Shown here in pieces: positions 32,043-44,452 of a stretch of DNA of 64,000 nt. The stretch is from NCBI GenBank assembly GCA_014058105.1, contig JACGCM010002082.1:806001-870000 (forward strand). Reading direction: 5' to 3'. Origin of the DNA: Kingdonia uniflora. Taxonomy: Eukaryota; Streptophyta; Magnoliopsida; Ranunculales; Circaeasteraceae. The position numbers and the translations under genes were made by a program. Below the pieces are notes generated by a model. That model did no database searches. It worked only from the letters and a program-made list of their open reading frames with translations, and was not told the origin of the DNA. Each line of letters begins with the position of its first letter. Positions within the stretch are counted from its first letter, which is position 1.

Positions 32043-35000
32043 AGACTTTACATGTTATTGAGGCGTCAACCACTGGTCGTTTGGCTGAGTCTAAGAATGT
32101 AGTATCTAATAGGGAGGATGAAGTAGGAGTTGTTCAATTTCATGATTTCCCTGGACAATTGGTATCATACCCTCCGAACTCTGATGTGTTTAGCGATATC
32201 TGTAAATCCAAATCTCTTATAGGGGGAATATGAGGCAATGTTTTAGAACACGGTGGTAGGCAGTTTAAAAGTTATATTATAGAATCTGGGGAGGAACATT
32301 TCTTTCTGTTGCCTGATTTAAAGAATGAAAAATTGGATTGGGGAGTAGACGAATCGATCTCCTTGGAGTATTATGGTAGAAATGTACAGGGCAACCTGGA
32401 AGAGGGATTTTTGTGTTACCTGTCTCAGTTGGAGTACGGGTTGAGTTTGTCCGCTAGGAATCTTGCGAAAGAGATAATGAATATTATAGGGGCATGTCCT
32501 ACGCAGTTGAATGGGAACATGCGGGAGCTGATCAATGTTTGTGAGAGTTTGAATAGGTTGTGGCAGGAGAATGAGGTGGAGAGGAGAATATCTCCTGAAG
32601 ATGTTTTGCAGCTTTATGGTGTGAAAAATTATTTTGCAAGTAGAGTGGCATATTTCTTTACGAACTCGTCTCGATCGCTTTTCTTCAATCTGAATTCAAC
32701 AGGTCGAATGTGGAATGATAATGTGATTTGGGTGAAAGGTGATTGCCTTCAGAGAGGAGATGAACAACCCATGGAACTTCTGCATAGAACAGTAAAGAAA
32801 AGTAAGTATAAAAGTATATAATGTCAAACTACTGTAATTCAACAGGTCCTCATTCGAAGGTGAAGAAGAATGAGTTCCTGTTAGATAATGTTGCTCAAAA
32901 AGGGTAGAGCTTTAGGCTGTACTGGAAGATATCGGTATTAACAGGAATAAACGAGCTAACAGCAGGTCCGAGAAGGTTTAAAAATCTCAAGCGACGAGAC
33001 TGATGATGGGAGTTGGAGCTGGTAAGAAAAGAGGGGCTGACGGAGAGAAGCGAGTGGCTTTGCCGAAGGCCACTGCGTTGAATTTTGTAGATGTTTCAGA
33101 ATCTACTACTTTAAGTAAGTTAGCTTAGAAGTTTCTGAAGAAGAGGAATCTGAAGCGTGGCTCTGCCTCTGGAACCATGGGGAGTGGTGAGGTCGAGGGA
33201 GATGCGAAGAAGAGGAGGGTAGATCCTCCTGCTAGAGTGATTGGGGGAAAGGTCGTAGAAAATTGACCTGTGGAAGAAGACGAGCTGGGAGTTATGGAGG
33301 ATGGGGCGAGGCTTGCAGCTCGCAAGGGTGCTGAGGAGATGAACAAAGTGGTAAGTTTTGGTGATTTATATTTTTCTGAATTCTGTATTGTGATTTGAGG
33401 TGAAAATATGTTTGATTTCTTTTTGTAGGCTGCTCGTTTGATGAAGAGGATCTGCCTCAGGATTGAGGACGAAAAAGTTGAGCTCGAGAATGGGAAGGTA
33501 GAGCTCAAGAAGAAGGTGGCTCGATTGAAGTCTGATTTAGTTCGGGAGGGGGAGCGACTGGATTCTGTGATGGCTACGCAAAAGGTGAAGATTAGTGAGC
33601 TGACAGAAAAAAGTGCAAAAGAACTTGGATGAGGTAGTAGTCCAGCGTGATAGACTCAGGCGTCAACTTCTTAAAGCATGGTACTCTAAAGCTGAGGTCA
33701 CAGCCATCATGGAGGGTACCTACGCTGAAGAGGATGAGGTGGAAGATAATGTTGCTGGAGTGGTAGGAGGGTTGGATGGTGCTTCTCCCCAAACGGAGCA
33801 AGAAAACTAAGGGGATGACAGTGAAAATCCAGATAATGATAACGAGAAGGTAGAGTAGAATTGTTGACTTTATGGTTGTGTGATTTGTGGGGTTTGAGAA
33901 CCGCAATTGTATGGGATATTGTTTTGTTGGATAACTTCTGTAGGCTAAGAGATGTTTGTAAAAATTGTTTTTAGGAACTTAAAGATATACGCCTCAGAAT
34001 TGAGGAGTTAGAGAATGAGCTTACTAGGGAGAAAGACGCCTTTGAGTCCCTGTTATCTTTGCAAGTGGAGCTACAGGTTTGAGCAGAGCAAGAAATATTT
34101 AACTTGCATATTGCATTACTTTAGAGCTATAAAGTAAAAATTAGAGTATAGAAATAGGCCAAAAACGCGTTAACAGTTTAAGGGCAATGGTAATCAAATG
34201 TGTCCAGATAATACCAAAATGTTGAGAAAGTTAGAACATAGAAAGTGTGTACCTTGAAATTGGATGTACATGTTATTGTCATCGAATTGGGATACTTCGA
34301 CCTTAAGTTTAGAAGCAGTTTCACAATAGTAGATGTCAAAAAATAGAAAATTGTTAGAAATTAGATTCTTGTATCATGATTGAATGTATTGGTTGAATGT
34401 TCTTGAATCAAACTTGATGTATTGTATTTGTAATGTAGGTTGAACTGGAGTCAGCTCGCTTGAGTGAGCAAGAGACACTTTAATATAACCAGGAGTTTGC
34501 GTCAGAGTTTGATAGGATGAGAAAGGCAAATGAGGATAGAGAGGACCAGCACGTCAAAGTTCATTTTAAGTTTGTCGAGGTAGCACAAACTGCTGAAGAG
34601 CTAACTCAGAAGATCGAGGTAAAAGATGCTGAAATTAATAAGGGGAAAAAAGATCTTGAGGAGGCTGAGAAGATCAAAAGCCAGAATGATGTATTGATGG
34701 TGAAGAGTAAGGAGGCAGACATGGCTCGATACCGTATCCAGTCGTTAGTGATTGAGAAAGAGTTACGACGCTCTGTGGCCAGTCTGAAGGGCCAAATGAT
34801 TAGCAAGACGTACGAGCAAAAACAAACTCGAGCTGATCTAGTGAGTTCCAAAATCAAACTGGAGTAATTGAAGAGTAAAATAATTGAGAAAGATAGCAAG
34901 CTCAAGAGAGCTCGAGATGACCTATCTAACTCCAAAATTGCAGTGGAGAAGTTGAGTGATGCTTTACCTGCTAAAGATATAGAGTTCCGGTTGGTTTAAA

Positions 35001-35889
35001 GGTGATATAATAAATTGAATGAGAAGGTGGCCCAATTGAAGGCCGATTTGGATATGGCCAATTCGCGTGTTAAGAAGGCTGAGGCTGGAGAGCGGTCGAG
35101 AAAGAATAAAGGTGATGTCGGGGTCTCCATCGTAAAAGGGAATGTGGTTAGCCTATTAGCTCGAATTAGAGAGTTTGAGGGAGATGTAGCTCACACTCAA
35201 GCTCTCGTACAAAGAGGAAATAAGCACATAAGGGAGTGCCAAGGTAAGTTAGATATTGCTCATAGCAGGGAGCAAGAGTTAGAGTGGGTGATCAGGGGTA
35301 AGGATCAAATGATAAGGAAGAAAGATGAATTACTAAAGAAGTCTTCTGCTGGGGGAAGTGTAGGCAAAGACAGGGAGCTTGAGGAACTTCGTACTCAGGT
35401 GGTAGAATTAAGAACGATGAACCAGGCTGAGTCAGATAAAGAAGATGAGTAGGCGAAGGAGCATATCAATTTTATGTCCCACGCAGATAGTCGTTTGGAA
35501 TGGGAAGACACACGGTATAAAAAGTTACAAGAACGTTATTAGAAAGTGAGATAGAATTTTTCCAAGGCAATTATGCTCGAGGTAACGTGCTCACAGAGAT
35601 GTTAACGGCTGTTATTACCTATTTTGTGAAGGAAGTGAGAAGGCTTGAGTTAGAAAGGGATACCTTGCACGATTGCTTGTCGGGTAGAGGAGGATATATT
35701 TATAGAGCGGATGTAGATCGAGGAAACTATATGAACACCATGGAAATGGAGTTAGGTTCTCGACCTGTTAAATTGGCAGAGTAAGGCAGGATTACTGTAG
35801 TTGCTCGAGATTTTATGGCTGATCGTCCTCCTGTTGTAGGGGAAAGCGTAGCTGACCTCCCATCAGCAAAGAAGAATCCTTATAAGTAG
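32043..35889 (+). pseudogene. Antisense gene with putative gypsy-type transposase domain and long coiled coil
   Basis: This runs opposite to the element's pol. Positions 32043-32800 encode ESGEEHFFLLPDLKNEK, LEEGFLCYLSQLEYGLSLSA, NIIGACPTQLNGNMRELINV and FFNLNSTGRMWNDNVIWVKGD. The block order resembles the plant 'putative gypsy type transposon' domain (Transposase_28 family, from memory). Downstream are heptad-rich segments such as RICLRIEDEKVELENGKVEL (33441) and coding to NPYK at 35887. Canonical GT-AG introns can be placed at 33351-33428, 33850-33974 and 34077-34438. Stops near 32233, 32908, 33266, 34867 and 35452 show decay. This is the known style of the extra antisense ORF of Tat elements; its role is unknown. 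Confidence 0.6.
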
Positions 35890-35904
35890 CTTGTAGATGT
35901 AACC

Positions 35905-36440
35905 TAGTTTTACCTTTACTTTATCTTATGTCTGGTAAAGTTCTTTGATTGAAAACTAGTATTATCTTCATTTTAATCGTTGAGTTTGTATAAATGTCGA
36001 CTGAAGGCTAGGATTATCTATGCCTTAATATGTATATAGAGCTCGATTGAAGGCCAGTATTACCTGTGTTAATCTGTAGTTACATACATATTGAGAGATG
36101 AAAGCTAGTTTGACCTTTGCTTTATCTTATGTATGGTAGAAATATTTGATTGAAAACTAGTATTACCTTTGTTGTAATCGCAGATTATGTATAGATGGGT
36201 AATTGAAAGTTAGTTTGACTTTTGCTTTAATCTGTAGTTGCAGACATATTGAAAGATGAAAACTAGTTTTACCTTTGCTTTATCTTATGTCTGGTAGAGA
36301 TCTTTGATTGAAAACTAGTATTACCTTTGTTTTAATTGTAGATTATGTATAGAGTTCGATTGAAGGCTAGTATTACCTATGCCTTAATCTGTATAGAGGT
36401 CGATTGAAAGCTAGTATTACCTTTACTTTAATCTATCTAA
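35905..36440. repeat. Tandem repeat block between integrase and the antisense gene
   Basis: About ten diverged units of roughly 45-60 bp with the core GATTGAAAACTAGTATTACC plus TTTGTTTTAATC are arranged in a higher-order period of about 165-190 bp (boundaries at TTATCTTATGTCTGG/GTATGG near 35923, 36119 and 36284). Ogre-type elements are known to carry such tandem repeats near their 3' end. Confidence 0.8.
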
Positions 36441-36773
36441 TGTAGAGAGTAATAAGGGGAAAAAACTTGGAAGTTTTCATTGAATAGAATAGAATGTACA
36501 CTGTATGGAGATGAAATCTCACTTTTGGAATGGAAAGAACGAGAATTTTGAAGTGGAGTAGCGATGGACTTAACGATAGTACCGTTTCAGTCACATAGTG
36601 TTCCATGGATTTGGTATTCGAACTCCTTGCTCCGTCATGAGATAATATGATCCCAGACCAGTTCGACCAATAATGAGGAATAGACCTTCCCAATTTTTTG
36701 CCAATTTCCCAGCATGGGCCTCTTTTGTATGTTGAGGGATTTCTCTGAGGACGAGATCGTCGATTTGGACTGT

Positions 36774-39640
36774 TCAGCTTCGAACTCTTCTATTGTACAA
36801 GCTAGCCAGCATATGGTGATATCGACCTAGGTTGGCAATAGCGCGTTCCCTAGTTTCATCAATCCAATTCATATTGCAGGCCTGTTCAAACTTAATTTCT
36901 TTGTCTGTAAGCTCGTGATCTTTGATCGGATGGTGGTATTCTGTTGGAATGATGGCTATGTGCCATAGGCGAGGAGGAATGGGGTACAGCCGATTGATTG
37001 ATGGGGGGTGGTACTGTACGCCCATAAGATATGAAGAAGCTCTCGTATCCAGTTTCATTTTTCTGTGATTGAAGCTTTTCTTGAGTCCATCTACGATGGT
37101 TTTGTTGGTGATTTTGGTTTGGCCATTGCCTTGAGGGTAGTAGGGATTTGATGGTGAGTGGATGATGTTGTATTTGTTGAGGAAGGCTACGACTTTTTCA
37201 CCAACGAACTGGGACCCATTATCGATCCGAATCAAGTGGGGGCATCCAAACCGTGTGATGATGTGTTCCCAAAAAAAATATATGACATATTTTTTTCAAG
37301 TTCGACAGAGTGTAACTGCTTCCACCCATTTTGCAAAATAATCTGCTGATACGAGTAGGTATCGTCGAATACCTAGAGTATTAGGAAACTCTCCGACGAG
37401 ATTGAGCGTCCACCGCTTGAATGGGCAGAACACCTTGCTTATATGTAGTTCAAGCGCAGGGGCGCGGATCATGTGTCCATGTCGTTGACATGTGTTGTAT
37501 TTGTGTGAGTACCCTTCTGCTTGCTTGCGCGTGCCTAGCCAGAATACTCCTTGTATAATTACTCTATTAATGAGTGATCGACCTGCGACATGGGAGCCAC
37601 AAGTCCCTTCATGTAAATCTCTGAGTATTCCGTCTGCCTTCTTCCTAGAAAGGTACTTGAGGTAAGTCCCCGTGACTGAACGGCGATATAAAAAACTGTT
37701 TGAAACTGTGTAGCACTTCGAGTTTTTGATCAACTGTCGGTGCCCTTTCAGATCTGTTGAAAGGGGCCCTTTGTATTTGTTATTAGGGCCAAGATAAGCA
37801 TTGAAGGGCTTTCGCCAATCTTCGTCCTCCTCTTCATCGCCCCCAGTGTTGATCGTGCATACAAAATGTTGATCAATATTGGGGGTTGATATCACTTCAA
37901 TCTGTAGATACCTGGCTTATGTACCCAAAACCCCAGATAGATAAGCCAAGGAATTAGCGTATCTATTTTTACCTTGAGGTAGATAGTACTTGAGAGTTGC
38001 TTTCGCAAATAAGTTCATCCTGTTGGTAGTGAGGGCTGCATACTCGATCATCTTACCATTCTTCTTGTATTATTCATAATAATGGTGGACAATGAGTAGA
38101 GAATCAGTGTAGACTGAGAGCTCTAGGACACCAAACTCGAGAGCAAGGTGGAGTCCATGAATTAGAGCTTTGTATTCTGTGACGTTGTTGGAGGCTTCAA
38201 AATCTAAGTGAATTGATTTCTCAATTCTGTCGTTGGAAGGGGTAATCAATACGATTCCAATTCCTAACCGTACGGGTCCTGCTGAACTATATGTAAGAAA
38301 TTTCTACCCTTTCCTTGTAACCCATTCAGCTCGCTCATCAAGTGCTTGGTTGGGTGGATCTTAAGTAATTTCTTCTGTAAGGTCAGGATCGCGCTCCTCC
38401 CACTCAGGATCTTCCACTAGAAAATCCACAAGAAAATCAGCAATGGCCTGACCCTTTTCTAAATGTTGTTGTTCGAACTTGATATCATGTTTTCCCAAAC
38501 TGACTGACCATTGTTGCACTCGTCTGAATTTTTCTTTTTTGGACAACACTTCCCGGAGTGGGTAGTTTGTCATGACTTTGACTGAATGAGCATGGAAGTA
38601 GTGCTTAAATTTTTTTGAAGTGTAAACAAGAGTTAAAAGGAGTCTCTCAATTTTAGAATACCTTGTTTCCGCTGGAGTGAGAATTTTGCTGATGAAATAA
38701 ACTAGCTTTTCGATCTTTCCTTCAAGTCAAATGAGAACCAAGCTGATAGAAGTATCTGTAACTGCCAGGTAGATGATCAGTTTCTCATTATCTATCGGGG
38801 TGCTCATGATGGGAGACTTCCCCAAATAGGTTTTGAGTTCCTGAAAAGATGTCTCGCATTCTGATGTCCATTGGATCTCTGCATTGGGTTGAAATTTTTC
38901 TCGTTTGGTACAGCCTCGAAGTAGTAGGAACAGTTAACGATAGCGATCTGAAGATTTAGAAACGAATCGGTTGATAGCGGCGGTCTTGCCTACAAGTTTT
39001 TGTACGTCTTTTGTTGTTGTTGGAGATGGCATATTGAGGAGAGCTCAAATTTGATCTGAATCGGCCTCAATTCCCTTATTGCTGATGAAATGGCCGAGAA
39101 ATCGGCCTGAATGTACTCCGAATTGACACTTATTAGGATTGAGTCGCATCCCGTAAGATCGAAGAATGTTGAATATTGTGGTGAGATCTGTGATTTGGTT
39201 GTTTGACTATATGCTCTTGCACAAGAGATCATCAATGTAGACTTTCACGATTTTCCCAAGATGTGCTTTGAGCATAGTAGTCATCAACCATTGATAAGTC
39301 GCGCCTGTATTTTTTAGTCTGAAAGGTATGACTTTGTAGCAGTAAAGTCCTTTTTCATTGATGAAAGTGGCATTTTCTTGATCATCTTCCAAGAGAGGAA
39401 TCTGATTGTATCCAGAAGCAGCGTCTATCATAAATAGAAGTTCGTGACCTGCCATAGAATTAAGGATTTGATGGATGATGGGAAGAGGGAAACTGTTTTT
39501 TGGAGTGTGTTTATTTAGATCGATGAAATATACACAAACTCGGACATTTCCATTCTTCTTTGGAACAGGGACGATGTTGGATATCCAATCTGGATACTTA
39601 GCTTTTCGAATGAATCTCACTTTGATCAATTTCTCAATTT
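36774..39640 (-). pseudogene. Tat pol: reverse transcriptase, two RNase H domains and integrase (broken)
   Basis: Right to left: reverse transcriptase (KAKYPDWISNIVPVPKKNG, IDAASGYNQIP, YIDDLL near 39220); RNase H, whose end is NYPLREVLSKKEKFRRVQQW .. KGQAIADFLV (38570-38430); a second, archaeal-type RNase H (LGIGIVLITPSND, FEASNNVTEYKALIHGLHLA near 38260-38140); and integrase zinc finger and core (37895-36774). In the integrase, the first catalytic Asp is replaced (WTLNLVGEF) and the catalytic Glu is replaced (GNGQTKITNK), while DNGSQF is kept. Several stops and frame shifts. The domain order with two RNase H domains identifies Tat. Confidence 0.85.
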
Positions 39641-39941
39641 TAATATTAACTTCATCTCGAAGACGATGTGAGAGGCGTCGCTATTTTTGTTTGACCACCG
39701 TAACGTTGATGTTGATGGCTAATTTGTGACATGTTTTGGTCGGATCGACCCCAGGCATCTCTTCGAAAGTTTACACAAAGATGTCTCAATTCAGTCGTAA
39801 GAACTGAATGAGAGCATCCTTATCGTACTGGACCAGCTTGATACCGATGAAAGTACATCTAATAGGTCCATCAATATCGATGTATTTTGTAGGTTCTTCT
39901 ATGAAAGGCTGATCAATGATGTAACCAGCTTTCTGTAATTG

Positions 39942-42240
39942 TTATGCAGCGTATCTGTCTAAGGTATCTAGAATGGCAAAGACGGTATTTTTACAAGCAC
40001 TGGAAAGCTTTTGACTTCCCTTGATTTTATAGATGCCATCATTGCGTTTGAAGCGGAGTGCTTGATGATAAGTGGAAGCGATTGCTTCCATGTTGTGAAT
40101 CCTGCAGCGGCCCATAATCCTGAGATAACGAGATTCGGTGTTAATGACGTTGAAGACGACGTCGATTGTGGCTGGTCCAGTGGTGATAGGTAAGATTATC
40201 TTGCCTACTCGTTCTTCTTTAGAACCATTAAATCCACTGATATCTATGTCACTCAGAATGACTTGATCGGCCAATCCCATCTGGTCGATTGTGCTTTGAA
40301 AGAGAATCTCAATACCGCTTCCAGTATCGATCATCATTGTATGCATGACAAACTTCTTCATCTTGAGCATATGACTAATGCATCATGATGTAGAAATTTT
40401 ATATGACTAATATCACAATCTTCGAATGAGATCCCAAGCCGGCGATTGCTCGACTCAGATAGAAGCTTGGCTTCATTATCTTGAGGTGTGAGGTCGTAAC
40501 ATTCTGATAGTCTCCTGTGCTTGAATCTGCAAGAGTTGTTGATCTGATGAATCTCAATCATGTTGTTGTGGTACATATGGTAAAGATGTTTTTCCTCAAC
40601 TTGATCTTCGACCTGGACGACTTCGAGCTGCTTCTTATAGCTGCCATCCTTGTATGATTCCAGGTCGATAATGTATTTGTACATCCGTCCCTCTTTGAAA
40701 ATGAATTCCAGCAACCTATGTAAAGCATAACAATTGTCAGTAGCATGATGAATTACCTTGTGATGCATGCAGTACGGGCAGCTTTCGATTGGTTCCAATG
40801 GCTGAGATGGACGGTATAGCTTATCCTTCGACAGAATTGAAAAAAGTATAGAGATGCGAACATTCATCTTGGGGAGGACCGGTTTGGGTAATGTACCGCC
40901 TTTCCGAGGGTTGCCTGTGTTTCCCTTAGAACGCTTTTGATCACCCTGATCCTCCTTCAGATTAATGCTTCGTTCTGTAGGTGGACCTTTGATGGTTAGG
41001 ACAAATTTAGTAAATCTATGCCTTTCGAACATCATCATTTCCAGGTCGACATACCCATTGACCTTGGTTATCATATCCTCTAAGGTCACGGATTTGTTGA
41101 GGAAGAGGTACTCTTTAGCCTTGTAGTCGAGTTAGAGTGCTTTGGTAAAAGCAGTAACAACTGTTTTCTGATCAAGATTATCTATTTTTCGTGCGAGTTT
41201 CAAAATCTTCTTGGCAAACGCCTCGAGCTTCTCTCCTTGTGATTGTTTAAGACTAATAAGAAAATATAAATTCTCCTCCTTGTCTTTGTTGTGAGTATAC
41301 GTCTTGATGAATTACTTTTGTAGCTGATCGAATGTGATGATGGAATCTTCAGGTAGAGAGTGGAACCACCGGAGTGGTTCTCCCTGTAGACTTATTGCGA
41401 ATAGACGACAAAGAATGTAGTTGAGATTGGAGTATAATCCCAATGAATCACGGTATTGTTGAATGTGCTCATTTGGATCGGTACTCTTGTATTTACGTAT
41501 CTTCGAGTATGGAAACATTTCGGTACTTCCATATCGAATAAATCTTTGGCAATCGGACTACCTTACAACTTGGTAAGGTCATCTTTATGGTCTATAGTTT
41601 GAGCTTCAATCAACTCCTTGATACGTTGATCCATATGCTCTTGTGTAACGTATTGACGTGTGGGTTGAGTGGCTTGGCGAAGTGGTTGAGGATTATGAGT
41701 GTCGGTTCCCTCACTCAAGAGATCACGCGCTGGAATTTGAGGTTAAGGTCGTTATTCTTCTTCTTGACGTTTGGAAAGTCGGAAACCTCTACTGATATCA
41801 GATTGAACTTCACCGCCCAAATAAATAGAAGGTTAAGGTTCGTGCTAAACATTTTTAGAAATAGCTTTGCTGGTGGCTCCTCGAGGTCCCAATCTTTTCT
41901 ACGCAGAAACCCAAGAGGTCTCTGGCATCTGATCGCGATCTCTGGTTTGGGGGGCCTATTGAGTATCCTGCAGAGTCTGTAACACAGTCTGCATGGTTGC
42001 CATTTGGTTTTCATGTCGTTTGAACGCTGTAAAACGAGTTTATCGCACGGCTTCAAGCTCCTTCTCTCGAAGGTTTCGGTCAAGAGTTAACTGACGCTTG
42101 AGCTCATTACGTTTCTTTGTTTCAGCGTGGAGATTCGCCCGTAGTTCTGTAAGCTGTTCCGACTCAACTGAAAGATCGAGCTAGATTCCGGTTGCTGGTC
42201 GTCTAGAAGTGACCATGATTGGAGATTGATAGTAGAATGA
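39942..42240 (-). pseudogene. Tat gag and protease (broken)
   Basis: Gag: 41518-41312 reads KIRKYKSTDPNEHIQQYRDSL and GEPLRWFHSLPEDSI, the retrotransposon gag core. The N-terminal part (42240-41700) is Glu/Arg-rich and broken. Zinc-knuckle-like and linker sequences follow at 41089-40400 (CPYCMHHKVIHHATDNC). Protease: MMIDTGSGIEILFQS near 40330, with the DTG active-site triad present. Frame breaks separate the pieces. Confidence 0.75.
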
Positions 42241-42276
42241 ATGTATGTCTTACGATATCGTGAAAATATCTTCTTT

Positions 42277-42293
42277 CCCACAGACAGCGCCGA
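42277..42293 (-). promoter_or_regulatory. Primer binding site of the Tat element
   Basis: The minus strand reads TCGGCGCTGTCTGTGGG next to the 5' LTR. It resembles the GGCGCCGTCTGTGGG-type site seen in many plant gypsy elements. The tRNA identity is not assigned. Confidence 0.6.
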
Positions 42294-42294
42294 A

Positions 42295-42857
42295 TGTAAT
42301 GACCTAATTCCGTTAGCTCGAAATGGCTCGGAATTAGCTCTTATACCAATGTACCTGTGACAAAAACTAATGTAAAGCAAAAAAATGACACTAGTGATTT
42401 AACGTGAAAAACCTTTAAATAGGTAAAAAACCACGACCTCGAGTTAAGAGTTTTAGTGGCAATAACTTTTATTGCGTGAGGCTGATATCTATTGCAAGTG
42501 ATCTCTCGAACTATAAATACTTGATCTTGTAAATAAGAAGTTTTTCTTTGTGGTCTTTTTTTCTCGTCCCTGTCTATTCTAGAACTTTTTCTTTATATAG
42601 GCCTTACCCGCAGCTCGTTATCGTGCTGAAGCACGTTCTCCGAACAATGAGGTAAGTGATAGTTGACTGAGTAACTATTGAGTTCGTGGGAGACAGGTGT
42701 CTTTGACTTGTTCATGTTATTCTGCTGTGCTCGATCCACGTTCTTTATCAGTTCATGGGATATGTGTCAATACTGACTGTTTATATCACGTGTGAAATGC
42801 GTAAGCCTGACATGGAGGTAGCTCAAATTGGGTTAGCTCGAGGAATAGGTCCCTACA
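42295..42857 (-). repeat. 5' LTR of the Tat element
   Basis: 563 bp, TGTAATG..CCCTACA on the + strand. Pairs with 28541-29104. Confidence 0.9.
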
Positions 42858-43292
42858 GGCGCCACAAGTAACAAATCAAGACCATATAAATAACACATAC
42901 ACAAGCAAGAACTCCATAAGAGGAAAATATCATTGCTTGTGATATATCAAAATAATAAACAACTCATGTTTATTGTTGCAAAAACAAATACAAAACCGGG
43001 ATACATCAGAGTGGTATATCAGTAAGAGGAAATATAAGCAAATCAAATAGAAATCATACTAGCAGCAGTTATCATTCAGAAACCCGGATTTTTTTTTTTT
43101 TTTTTAAAGACATCTTTGGCTTATAGATCTGTGCAAATAATAACATATCCAAAACACATCTCCAAGCAACAAAATCCATGTATAAAACCCACTAAAATAT
43201 AAATTATCTTATAACTAAGAAATTCGTAATAATCCAAAACACCATCCAAATTAGCCTAATTTGGAACAACAATGCTCGAGGAAGATTGATCA

Positions 43293-44452
43293 TCACTTGC
43301 CTGCAGGGCCGCCCAACTTCCAAGCTAGCCATTCCTTCTTATCCTCATCGGACATGCTCAGGAACAACCTCAAAAGAAACTTTTGTGAGGAGAACATATC
43401 AATTGCCCTAAACCGATCCACTTTGCTAAGGCCTCGAATCTTTCCGAGTTCAACGTGAAGGGTCTTGACTAGAACTTCATTCTTATCATTCTGCCGTGCC
43501 ATCTCTGCAGTCATTTGCTTAAAAGATTCTTTTAATCCACTAAATTCTGCTAACACCACCTGAGAAACCGGTTCTTCAACTCTTTGTCTTTTTGGGACTG
43601 GAACAGGTTCTTCGGACAAAGTCTTCCTCCTATTAGAATTAACTGAAAGGCCTTGAGTATCTGTGGTACGTTCATGCTCAATAGAGTGGGTCATGTTGTC
43701 TGCATTAACAGCTAAATCAATCTCACTATCAACCTCGTGGGGAGTATCTCCAAATCCCCTGTCTTCATTTGCTCCACCCTCCCCTATTAGAGGAGTATAT
43801 TCAAACTCCCCGGGGAGCTCATTATTAAGGGTGGCACTAGTCTTTGCTGTCTCTCCATTTGCTTCATCCTCCCCCATTAGATGAGTATCTCCAAATTCCC
43901 CGGGGAGCTCATCATTAAGGGTGGCAGAAGTCTTTTCTATCTCTACATCCTCCCCTAGTAGGTCGACATATGCATCCCAATCGGGTATTGCACGTTTCCG
44001 ATATTTTCTTAAATGTTTCATACTCTGCAAGAGTAATAAGCAAAAACATAATATAATAAATTATGAGATATTGTAAGGAATTTTAAAATGTTTTAACATA
44101 AGATTAGGGACAATTTTACTTCAGGAGCAAGCATAGACCTCCAAACAGATGCTTCTGCAACGATCTTCTTTCTAGTTTTATCCCACCGAAAGCCATTCAT
44201 GTCTAGCAAGGTCCTCACATCGCGCAGTCTTTGCTTAAATGTTTTGGTTCTACTTCGGACATTGACAGTTGAAATAATCACGCCAAGCTGGCTCAACATG
44301 TTTGACCTAACCGCATAATAGGCTTGAGGTTTCCATCCTACCCGACCTTTCCCACCACTGAGTAATTGATCTCGTAGAGTGGTGATCAATATTTGATCCA
44401 TATCCTCAGTCCAATTGATTTGTTTCTTAACGTTTGGTACAAATGCTGGCAT
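43293..44452 (-). CDS. Myb/SANT-like DNA-binding domain protein, 2 exons
   Basis: Exons 44452-44120 and 44024-43293 join in phase 0 to 354 residues. Residues 1-111 form a Myb/SANT-like domain of the plant Myb_DNA-bind_3 / L10-interacting-MYB type (INWTEDMDQILITTLRDQL .. SRTKTFKQRLRDVRTLL .. GFRWDKTRKKIVAEASVW). Exon 2 starts SMKHLRKYRKRAIPDWDAYVD. Residues about 139-205 hold a two-fold repeat (KTSATLNDELPGEFGDTHL and KTSATLNNELPGEFEYTPL). A basic PKRQR (possible nuclear signal) and a helical C-terminus follow. Such genes are either host regulators or ORF1 partners of PIF/Harbinger transposases; no transposase is visible nearby. An upstream in-frame ATG (44500) would add a hydrophobic stretch and is less likely. 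The frame is intact. Confidence 0.7.

Larger units (their letters stand above)
28541..42857 (-). mobile_element. Tat/Ogre-like Ty3/gypsy element with antisense genes (14.3 kb)
   Basis: LTRs of 564 bp (28541-29104) and 563 bp (42295-42857), TGTAATG..CCCTACA, are flanked by a perfect 5-bp duplication GGCGC (28536-28540 and 42858-42862). The pol genes run leftwards: gag, protease, reverse transcriptase, RNase H, a second archaeal-type RNase H, then integrase. The dual RNase H is diagnostic of the Tat lineage. Between integrase and the 3' LTR are a tandem-repeat block and more than 6 kb of DNA coding on the opposite (+) strand. LTR identity is about 85-88% by eye, so the copy is old. Confidence 0.9.

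Noticed and set aside
32802..32845. Possible 44-bp intron in the antisense Tat gene
   Set aside because: GT-AG ends exist, but the length is below what plant introns normally need; not listed as an intron.
35905..36440. CRISPR-like repeat array
   Set aside because: Units are contiguous diverged tandem repeats without unique spacers, in a plant retrotransposon.
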